Positions 5,874-11,583 of a stretch of 14,007 bases of DNA are shown here, one piece after another. Every line of letters starts with the position of its first letter. Within the stretch, counting starts at the first letter, position 1. The translations under genes and the position numbers were made by a program. Under the pieces are notes generated by a model. The model did not search any database and was not told the DNA's origin. It saw nothing but the letters and a program-made list of their open reading frames with translations. The DNA is from an uncultured Collinsella sp. (lineage in GTDB: Bacteria; Actinomycetota; Coriobacteriia; Coriobacteriales; Coriobacteriaceae), in contig URYW01000047.1 of the NCBI GenBank assembly GCA_900552145.1, positions 1 to 14,007 on the forward strand, given 5' to 3'.

Positions 5874-7169
5874 CTACCGCGGCAGGCGAATCGTAAAGCG
5901 GCTGCCGACGCCCTCGACCGAGGTCACACCGATGACGCCGCCGTGGCTGTCGACGATCCACTTGGCGATCGCAAGCCCCAGACCCGAACCCTGTGCGCCG
6001 GCATCGCGCGCGTTGTCGGCACGGTAGAACCGCTCGAACGCGTGAGCTGCGGATTCCTGGTTCATGCCGATGCCCTCGTCCTCAACACTTATGTCGATCG
6101 TGCCCGCGCCCGCATCCGGCGTTATGCCAAATGTGACGGTCGTTCCCGCATCCGAGTACTTGGCGGCGTTTTGCACGATCACGCGCAGAGCCTGCTTCAC
6201 GAGCGCCACGTCGACGGGCGCGTCGCAGCGCGGGTCGCTGGCAAGCGCAGCGTCAGAAGCCAGCCGATACGTGTGCTCGGTATCGATCATCTGCGATTCT
6301 TCGCATACCTCGCTGACCAGTGCAGCCAAGTTGGTATGCGCGCGCCGCAGGACCGTGCGCCCGGCATCGCCGCGCGCCAAAAACAGCAGCTGCTCCACGA
6401 GCTCCTGCATGTGCTCGCTTTCGGCCTTGAGGGACGCGATGGATTCCGTCAGCACGTCCGGGTCGTCTTTGCCCCAGCGGTCGAGCATGTTCACGTAGCC
6501 CTGAATCACCGCGATGGGCGTGCGCAGCTCGTGGCTCGCATCGTTGACAAAGCGCATTTGCTGCAGTTTGGCCTCTTGCATCTGGCGCAGTAGGCGGTTA
6601 AGTGCAACCTCGATGCTTGCCAGGTCGGCGTCGCCGGTAGTGACGCTCGGCGAGTCGACGCTTGCGCGCTCGATGGCCTGCTCCAGCGTTTCCATCTTGC
6701 CGCCGGAGAGCTGCATGCGGCCGAGCTCGTCCACGCGCAAGGCCAGGTCGTTGAGCGGTGCCATGGTACGGCGCACACGGCGGGCGCCGCCGAGCATGTT
6801 GAGCACGCTGATGACCTGCCAACCCACAACGACGAGGTAGAGAGGCCATAGCGCGACGAGGTCCTGCGCGAGGGGGAAGGTCTTGGTGGTACGCGCAAGC
6901 TCGACGGTATAGGTGAGCGTTGTCAGATCCCAGCCGCGCGTGGGCGTCAGCGACATGCCGTGAACGGCGGCGCCGGGGATCCATCCTGCGGTAAACGCGC
7001 CGTCGGGCAGCGTCTGGTTGTATCCATAGACGAGGATCGCCACCGCAATCACCACCAGCAGCAGATCGAGCCAGACATAGCTCATCAGACGGCGCCACAT
7101 ATAGCTCCAGTTGATGGCGCGGGCGATGGAGGTGACGCGCTTGGCCTCGGCGTTACGCACGGCAGACAT
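5874..7169 (-). CDS. Sensor histidine kinase, HAMP/HisKA/HATPase type
   Basis: A 431-residue membrane histidine kinase partnered with the overlapping response regulator. Two membrane helices (about 33-49 and 105-126) enclose a short extracytoplasmic loop of about 55 residues. A HAMP-like linker (about 127-200) follows. The H box FVNDASHELRTPIAVIQGY (207-225) has phospho-accepting H213. The ATPase domain shows N box IVQNAAKYSD (N334), G1 VEDEGIGMN (362-370), F box FERFYRAD and G2 GSGLGLAIAKWIV (394-406). The ATG at 7169 overlaps the regulator's 3' end by 17 bases; an open frame continues further upstream but only antisense-free of stops inside the regulator gene, so it is not a realistic start. 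The ligand is unknown. Transcription stops at the bidirectional terminator. Confidence 0.93.
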   Translation of the reverse strand: MSAVRNAEAKRVTSIARAINWSYMWRRLMSYVWLDLLLVVIAVAILVYGYNQTLPDGAFTAGWIPGAAVHGMSLTPTRGWDLTTLTYTVELARTTKTFPLAQDLVALWPLYLVVVGWQVISVLNMLGGARRVRRTMAPLNDLALRVDELGRMQLSGGKMETLEQAIERASVDSPSVTTGDADLASIEVALNRLLRQMQEAKLQQMRFVNDASHELRTPIAVIQGYVNMLDRWGKDDPDVLTESIASLKAESEHMQELVEQLLFLARGDAGRTVLRRAHTNLAALVSEVCEESQMIDTEHTYRLASDAALASDPRCDAPVDVALVKQALRVIVQNAAKYSDAGTTVTFGITPDAGAGTIDISVEDEGIGMNQESAAHAFERFYRADNARDAGAQGSGLGLAIAKWIVDSHGGVIGVTSVEGVGSRFTIRLPR

Positions 7170-7938
7170 AGCCCACCCCGCGCACGGTCTGGATGATGCG
7201 GGCGCTGCCGGCGTCCTCGATCTTGGCGCGCAGGTGCGCGATGTGCACGTCGACGTTGTTGGTGTCGCCCACGTATTCGTAGCCCAGCGCCTCGTGCGCG
7301 ATGCGCTCGCGCGTGAGCACGGTCTCGGCATGCGCCATAAGCAGGGCGAGGACATCGAACTCGCGGGCCGTGAGCGCGATGGGCGAGCCGCCGACCGTGA
7401 CTTCGCGGCGGCCGGGGTCGAGCGCAACCGAGCCCACGGCGAGCGTGGCGGGGGAGGGCAAGGCGGAAGCTTGGATCGAGTCGCTGACCGGGGGTATCGC
7501 AGCGGCGTTGCCGGTCGCACCGCCCGCCATGCCCGCCCCGGCACCGAAGCCGCCCGCACCCGAAGCCGCCCGCACGGCCTCCGAGCGCTTCAGCGCTACG
7601 CGGATCCGTGCGAACAGCTCCTCAATCGCAAATGGCTTGGTCAGGTAATCGTCGGCGCCGGCATCGAGCCCGGCCACCTTGTCCATCACGGCATCGCGCG
7701 CGGTGACCATAATCACCGGCACATCCTTGTGCTTGCGGACGCGCCGCAAGACCTCCATGCCGTTGAGCTGCGGCAACAGCACATCGAGCAGAATCAAATC
7801 GTAGTCGCGCTCCAGCGCCAGGTCCACGGCGGTGCGGCCATCGGCGGCGTGTTCCACCTGGTAGCCCTCGTGCTCCAGCTCGAGCGTCACAAAGCGGGCG
7901 ATTTTCTCCTCGTCCTCTACGATCAGGATCCGTGCCAT
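7153..7938 (-). CDS. OmpR/PhoB-family response regulator with an unusually long linker
   Basis: A 261-residue response regulator. The receiver domain (1-118) has the acidic pocket E8/D9, phospho-accepting D52 (LILLDVLLP), T79 and K101. The C-terminal winged-helix DNA-binding domain (about 166-261) shows LTAREFDVLALLMAHAETVLTR, NNVDVHIAHLRAKIE and TVRGVGYVCRA. Between them lies a low-complexity Gly/Ala/Met-rich stretch (about 121-165), longer than the usual few-residue to 20-residue linker in this family. It lies 18 bases after the DUF4342 gene and overlaps the kinase gene by 17 bases, so expression of the pair is translationally linked. The ribosome site (GGGGGC before ATG) is weak, again suggesting coupling. 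Confidence 0.94.
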   Translation of the reverse strand: MARILIVEDEEKIARFVTLELEHEGYQVEHAADGRTAVDLALERDYDLILLDVLLPQLNGMEVLRRVRKHKDVPVIMVTARDAVMDKVAGLDAGADDYLTKPFAIEELFARIRVALKRSEAVRAASGAGGFGAGAGMAGGATGNAAAIPPVSDSIQASALPSPATLAVGSVALDPGRREVTVGGSPIALTAREFDVLALLMAHAETVLTRERIAHEALGYEYVGDTNNVDVHIAHLRAKIEDAGSARIIQTVRGVGYVCRA

Positions 7939-7956
7939 GCGTGCCCCCGTCTGCGA

Positions 7957-8499
7957 TTACTTGCCGTCGTTGAGATTTTGCTTGATGTCGTCCGCGGCAT
8001 CGGCGGCGTGATTCATAAGGTTGTTGATGCTGCCGGGTACGTCGCCGTCGCTATCGATGCGGTAACGCATGCCAAAGAACAGGCCAATCAACATCAGCCA
8101 TATCGTGGCGCCCCAGGCAAACAGCGCGACGATGGGGATCAGGATGGGAATGTTGAGGATGATCGCGTCGCGGCGCGTGGCGATAAACTTGGTGTCCAGG
8201 CTCAGGCGGAAGAGCTTTTTGAGGTACTCCCACACGCTGTCCATCTTCTTGGAGAAGTCGGTCTTTTCGCTCGACTTCTCGTAGGCGGCCTGCGCGGCGA
8301 CCATCTCGGCTGAGGGCTCATCGACTGGCGCGGACTCGGTGGCGGCGTGCGCCGACGTGGTCTGCGTCTTGCCCTGCGACTCGAGCCAAATGATGGCATC
8401 CAGGACGTTGCCGTCGGCAGCGTCGAGCGCGGCCTTGGCATCGGTGTAGCTCACGTTGCACTTGGTGCGGATGGTTTCAACTTTTTCGAGGTCGTCCAT
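7957..8499 (-). CDS. UBA-like/DUF4342 membrane protein, first gene of the two-component operon
   Basis: A 180-residue protein. Residues 6-42 (VETIRTKCNVSYTDAKAALDAADGNVLDAIIWL pattern) form a UBA/TS-N-like three-helix fold as in EF-Ts. A polar Ala/Ser/Glu linker (44-80) is followed by a DUF4342-type region with a basic amphipathic segment (YLKKLFRLSLDTKFIATRR) and a hydrophobic hairpin (about 113-144), then a short acidic tail. The start at 8499 was chosen over an in-frame ATG at 8526 because AAAGGA (8507-8512) lies seven bases upstream. It heads the operon with the response regulator and kinase. Its role is not known; it could modulate the kinase or be a membrane target. The UBA assignment rests on sequence pattern only. 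Confidence 0.85.
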   Translation of the reverse strand: MDDLEKVETIRTKCNVSYTDAKAALDAADGNVLDAIIWLESQGKTQTTSAHAATESAPVDEPSAEMVAAQAAYEKSSEKTDFSKKMDSVWEYLKKLFRLSLDTKFIATRRDAIILNIPILIPIVALFAWGATIWLMLIGLFFGMRYRIDSDGDVPGSINNLMNHAADAADDIKQNLNDGK

Positions 8500-8530
8500 G
8501 ACCTGTTCCTTTCGTTCGATGGGCACGACG

Positions 8531-8590
8531 CCGGGCGATCTGCCCGGGCGCGAGCGTTGCGCTCGGCGGCCTGCGTTGCGCGGCGCCGCC
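8531..8590 (-). other. GC-rich 5' leader hairpins of the two-component operon
   Basis: Between the predicted start site (about 8612) and the ribosome site lie three consecutive GC-rich hairpins: CCGGGC-GATCT-GCCCGG (8531-8547), CGAGCG-TTG-CGCTCG (8551-8565) and GGCGGC with GCCGCC (8565-8590). They are on the transcribed leader of the minus-strand operon. Whether they regulate it or merely reflect high GC cannot be told. Confidence 0.45.
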
Positions 8591-8618
8591 CCGCCCTTGG
8601 TCGAACTCTATAGTGCAG

Positions 8619-8646
8619 GTTATAGATTAAGCGATTCTTGAGCCAA
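8619..8646 (-). promoter_or_regulatory. Candidate promoter of the DUF4342 - regulator - kinase operon
   Basis: On the minus strand TTGGCT (8641-8646), a 16-base spacer and TATAAC (8619-8624) resemble -35 and -10 boxes. The start site would lie near 8612, giving a leader of about 110 bases. A second -10-like TATAGA lies slightly downstream. Confidence 0.5.
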
Positions 8647-8714
8647 GATTAATGTTGGATGAGTTTTTGCGCGGCGGTGGGGAAGGGAGAGATGCCTTTC
8701 TGGATAGCTAGCAG

Positions 8715-8898
8715 CGAGGTCTAATACTTTTCCCGAGAAGTGAACGAGCTAAAACGGACCCCCGAAGCATCGACACTTTAAAGGTGTCGTTTCCTGCGGT
8801 TTCAATGCTGAAATCCCACGATTTTGCCGCCGAAAAATGCGGCTGTTTCAGGGGCTCAAAAACAGCCGTTCACTTCTCGGGAAAAGAATTAGACCTCG
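8715..8898. repeat. 184-bp element bounded by 32-bp near-perfect inverted repeats
   Basis: The left arm 8715-8746 begins CGAGGTCTAATACTTTTCCC and pairs with 8867-8898 at 31 of 32 positions. Inside are smaller stems: CGACAC with GTGTCG (8771-8789), GCCGC with GCGGC (8826-8843) and GGCTGTTT with AAACAGCC (8841-8867). No convincing coding sequence lies within it and no clear target duplication flanks it. It sits between the divergent operon promoter and the small membrane protein gene. It could be a MITE-like non-autonomous element or a highly structured RNA. Confidence 0.88.
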
Positions 8899-9059
8899 AC
8901 AGCGGGGGGATGGGGTGCCGGTGCAAAACGGCGTCAAGGGTTGGTCGAGCAGGCGGTTTCTCCATTGATGTCCGCACGGCATGTGACACTTACCCTGCCG
9001 CCCCGCTCTGCCGCGGCGGCATGCGTCTGAACAATGACCCTCTAAGGAGTTCGATACCG

Positions 9060-9299
9060 ATGAGTGACAACGCAAAGCATCTCGCAAAGAAGTGCGTCAA
9101 GGACGCGGGGCCGTGCCTCGCACTGTGCTTTGCCGACGCAGCGGTCGCGCTGCTGGCTGTTCTGGGGCCATTCGACGTGCTTCGAAGTACCAGTTCCCTG
9201 CACGTTTGCATGGCCCTTGCCGGCGCCATGATGACCGGCGGCGTGCTCGATCTGGTTTTTTGGGTGCTTGACCCGTTTGGATGGAAGAACGAAGGGTAA
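9060..9299 (+). CDS. Small two-helix membrane protein, function unknown
   Basis: A 79-residue protein with two hydrophobic stretches (about 17-37, PCLALCFADAAVALLAVLG, and 46-70, SLHVCMALAGAMMTGGVLDLVFWV) separated by a short polar loop, with a Lys-rich N-terminus that would stay in the cytoplasm. I do not recognise the family. The ATG at 9060 has AAGGAG (9044-9049) ten bases upstream. An in-frame ATG at 9021 is possible but has no ribosome site. The open frame extends upstream through the inverted-repeat element, which is not expected to be translated. The next gene starts 85 bases downstream on the same strand. Confidence 0.65.
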   Translation: MSDNAKHLAKKCVKDAGPCLALCFADAAVALLAVLGPFDVLRSTSSLHVCMALAGAMMTGGVLDLVFWVLDPFGWKNEG

Positions 9300-9384
9300 G
9301 CCCTAAGGGATAGAAGGGCTGGAACGGTTAGCTTAGTAATCGTGCAGAATGTGGGCTAGCGACTTGCAGGGAAGTGGTAATCCG

Positions 9385-10110
9385 ATGACGGTCTATGTGA
9401 CGGGCGATATTCACAGCGGCCTCGACATGCAAAAGCTGCGCGACTGGGATCTTGGGGATAGTCTGACGAGTGACGACTATCTCATCGTCGCCGGCGATTT
9501 TGGCTTTCCCTTGGATTTTTCTGCCGAGGAGTGCGCCGATATTGCTTGGCTGGAGTCGCGCCCCTACACCGTGCTGTTTGTCGACGGCAACCACGAGCGT
9601 TTCGATCACTGGGCGGAGCGACCCATGGAGTTGTGGCACGGTGGGCTGACGCAGCGCCTGTCGGATACCTCGCCCATACGGCGCCTGACGCGCGGCGAGG
9701 TTTTTGAACTCGACGGCTCGACGATCGTTACCATGGGCGGCGCCACGAGCGTGGACAAGGAATATCGCGTGCCGTATTCCAGTTGGTGGCCGCAGGAGCT
9801 GCCGGACGAGCGCAACTTTGGGGAGGCGCGGGCAAGGCTCGACAGCGTGGGTTGGAAGGTCGACTACGTAATCACCCACACCTGCTCCACGCGCATGCTC
9901 TCGCCCACGCTCTATCCGGCACCCGGCTGGAATTGCCCCGGCGTTGATCGTCTTACTGCATTTTTCGATGAGCTGGAAGACCGCTTGGATTATAAGCGCT
10001 GGTACTACGGGCATTTTCATCGGGATGCCAACCCGGCCGAGCGCCACACCGTGCTCTATGACTGCATCGTTCGCTTGGGTGACGAACTCCAGCCCTGGGA
10101 TGTTGCGTAG
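9385..10110 (+). CDS. Calcineurin-like metallophosphoesterase
   Basis: A 241-residue single-domain cytoplasmic phosphoesterase. The metal-binding motifs of the superfamily appear in order: DIH (8-10), GDFG (37-40), GNHE (68-71), ITHTC (163-167) and GHFH (209-212), so a dinuclear metal site is complete. There is no signal peptide. The substrate is not evident; relatives hydrolyse phosphomonoesters, phosphodiesters or nucleotides. The start at 9385 is favoured by AGGGAAG at 9368-9374. An upstream in-frame ATG at 9349 lacks a ribosome site. The gene is convergent with GluQRS, 15 bases apart, and no terminator hairpin is visible in that gap. Confidence 0.92.
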   Translation: MTVYVTGDIHSGLDMQKLRDWDLGDSLTSDDYLIVAGDFGFPLDFSAEECADIAWLESRPYTVLFVDGNHERFDHWAERPMELWHGGLTQRLSDTSPIRRLTRGEVFELDGSTIVTMGGATSVDKEYRVPYSSWWPQELPDERNFGEARARLDSVGWKVDYVITHTCSTRMLSPTLYPAPGWNCPGVDRLTAFFDELEDRLDYKRWYYGHFHRDANPAERHTVLYDCIVRLGDELQPWDVA

Positions 10111-10125
10111 AGGCGGGGTGGCTGG

Positions 10126-11127
10126 CTACTCGACCGTTACAGTGATGTTCTCCCGATGCGTACGGATAACATCCCAGCTAAAGTGCTCGACCAGCTGCTC
10201 GGCAGAGCGCGGTGTGGCGTCCGGCGCGATGCCCGTTTGCCCGGCGAGCCATCCCAGCAGCGTCTCGGGCGTGCCAAAGCGTGCGCGTAGTTCGCCCAGG
10301 TCCAAATCGCGGTCTCGCTTGGAAAGGCGGCGGCCATCCGGCGACATGAGCAGCGGAATGTGTGCGTAGTGCGGCGTTGGAAGTTCCAGCAGATGCTGCA
10401 GGTAGATTTGGCGCGGCGTGGAGCCCAGCAGGTCGCATCCGCGCACAACCTCGGTGACGCCCATGGCAGCGTCGTCGACCACCACGGCCAGCTGATAGGC
10501 AAACACGCCGTCGCTGCGGCGCACCAAAAAGTCTCCGCACTCGGTGGCGAGTGCCTCGCATTGGGCTCCGTACGTGCGGTCCACGAATTCGATCACGTCG
10601 TCTGCGAGGTCGTCGACGACGGGCACGCGCAGGCGCGTGGCCGGAGCGCGCAGGATGCTGCGGCGGGCAACCTCTTCGGCAGAAAGGCCTCGGCAGGCGC
10701 CGCGGTAGATGGGCGTGCCGTCGCTCGCGTGCGGTGCGCTCGCGGCATGGAGTTCGGCGCGCGTGCAAAAGCAGGGATAGGTGAGGCCGGCGTCTTGCAG
10801 TTGATGCAGAGCACGCTCGTACAGGTCTAGGCGATCATGCTGGTAGTAGGGGCCTTCGTCCCATTCGAGCCCCAGCCAAGCCAGGTCGTCAATCAGTTGG
10901 GCGGCAAGCTCCGGCCGCTTACAGCGATCGTCCAGGTCCTCGATGCGCAACACGATGCCGCCGCCCTGGCTGCGGGCCGAAAGCCACGAGCACAGACAGC
11001 TGAACACGTTGCCCAGGTGCATGCGGCCCGAGGGCGACGGGGCGAAGCGTCCCACGACGGGGGTGGGCTCTGCCGTTGCCGGTGCGTCCGCGGCGTGTGT
11101 TGCTATGTTGCGTGCGTTGATATCCAT
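10126..11127 (-). CDS. gluQ: Glutamyl-Q tRNA(Asp) synthetase
   Basis: A 333-residue class I synthetase-like enzyme that attaches glutamate to queuosine-34 of tRNA(Asp). It has the glutamyl-tRNA synthetase catalytic core but lacks the C-terminal anticodon-binding domain, as expected for GluQRS. Visible: FAPSPSGRMHLGN (28-40, HIGH-type motif), the zinc site C119-x-C121 with Y141 and C145, VVRGCDLLGSTPRQIYLQ (227-244) and RRLSKRD (266-272, KMSKS-type motif). The ATG at 11127 was chosen because the GRFAPSPSG core needs only a short N-terminal tail; the longer frame upstream would run through the -10 box. No ribosome site precedes the ATG, and the -10 lies seven bases upstream, so the mRNA is probably leaderless. 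The activity implies that the cell contains queuosine. Confidence 0.92.
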   Translation of the reverse strand: MDINARNIATHAADAPATAEPTPVVGRFAPSPSGRMHLGNVFSCLCSWLSARSQGGGIVLRIEDLDDRCKRPELAAQLIDDLAWLGLEWDEGPYYQHDRLDLYERALHQLQDAGLTYPCFCTRAELHAASAPHASDGTPIYRGACRGLSAEEVARRSILRAPATRLRVPVVDDLADDVIEFVDRTYGAQCEALATECGDFLVRRSDGVFAYQLAVVVDDAAMGVTEVVRGCDLLGSTPRQIYLQHLLELPTPHYAHIPLLMSPDGRRLSKRDRDLDLGELRARFGTPETLLGWLAGQTGIAPDATPRSAEQLVEHFSWDVIRTHRENITVTVE

Positions 11128-11134
11128 GCGGACG

Positions 11135-11140
11135 AGTATA
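11135..11140 (-). promoter_or_regulatory. -10 box of gluQ giving a leaderless transcript
   Basis: TATACT on the minus strand is separated from the ATG at 11127 by exactly seven bases. The normal transcription start would therefore coincide with the A of the start codon. The -35 position is poor (GGTGCC-like). Confidence 0.6.
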
Positions 11141-11211
11141 GCGCGGGAGGTGGGGGAGGCACCGGCTCGACAGCTCGATCGCCACCCGCCAGCCCAACCC
11201 CTCAAACGACA

Positions 11212-11247
11212 GAAACCCCGGCAGCTCTTCGCAACTGCCGGGGTTTC
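11212..11247. repeat. Perfect 13-bp stem-loop with no attached gene
   Basis: GAAACCCCGGCAG (11212-11224) pairs perfectly with 11235-11247 around a 10-base loop. Neither strand has a T tract after the stem, so it is not an ordinary intrinsic terminator. No gene ends here on either strand. Confidence 0.75.
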
Positions 11248-11249
11248 CG

Positions 11250-11400
11250 CGGAAAAGGGGGACATGATCCTCAAGCGAACGGCAAAGGGGCAAACCGTGT
11301 TCGCTCAACTGCTTTATGCCCCCTTGCTCGCGGACTCAATCAGTGCGCATGCGGCAACACAAAGCCGCTACACCTGTGACGGAGCTATGAAGTGGTATCT
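11250..11400. other. Non-coding stretch with nested hairpins, nothing recognised
   Basis: No plausible gene is present. AGCGAAC (11274-11280) pairs with GTTCGCT (11299-11305). An overlapping alternative pairs AAGGGGCA (about 11285-11292) with TGCCCCCTT further on. GCGG with CCGC occurs near 11350-11365. The two larger stems are mutually exclusive, which would be compatible with a switch, but there is no supporting gene context and no match to a riboswitch I know. Confidence 0.3.
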
Positions 11401-11420
11401 ATTGCCGGAGCGGGCTATGC

Positions 11421-11471
11421 CAAGGAGTGTCCCAGATTGCCGGCAGATAAGGAACGTCCCCAGGTGCCGGC
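11421..11471 (-). repeat. REP-like dispersed repeat, copy B (double unit)
   Basis: Two similar half-units of about 24 bases run in tandem: CAAGGAGTGTCCCAGATTGC ending GCCGGC, then TAAGGAACGTCCCCAGGTGC ending GCCGGC. Reversed, it matches copy A at 2618-2642 over most of its length. The copy lies about 110 bases upstream of the DUF2207 gene. Confidence 0.75.
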
Positions 11472-11540
11472 CGCGGGCGTGACTTTCGTCCCGTTTGATA
11501 CTCCGCTGGCCTAGATGTTCGTCATGTGCGCCCGTAAACG

Positions 11541-11549
11541 TGGGACAAT
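11541..11549 (+). promoter_or_regulatory. Candidate extended -10 promoter of the DUF2207 gene
   Basis: TGGGACAAT fits TGnTATAAT with two mismatches, about 35 bases before the ATG at 11584. The -35 region is not convincing. The ribosome site AAAGGA (11571-11576) seven bases before the ATG is clear. Confidence 0.4.
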
Positions 11550-11583
11550 GGCGTTGCTGGTATCACAGACAAAGGATGTGCCT

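Noticed and set aside
7111..8313. Plus-strand open frame of 400 codons across the regulator and DUF4342 genes
   Set aside because: It is antisense to three well-supported motifs and domains, is rich in His/Gln/Arg as expected for reversed GC-rich coding sequence, and has no recognisable domain.
8784..9059. N-terminal extension of the small membrane protein through the inverted-repeat element
   Set aside because: The start at 9060 has a good ribosome site. The extension would translate structured repeat sequence and shows no protein-like pattern.
10126..11274. Longer GluQRS start at 11274
   Set aside because: The extra 49 residues do not resemble the family, run through a good -10 box and part of the stem-loop at 11212-11247, and have no ribosome site.
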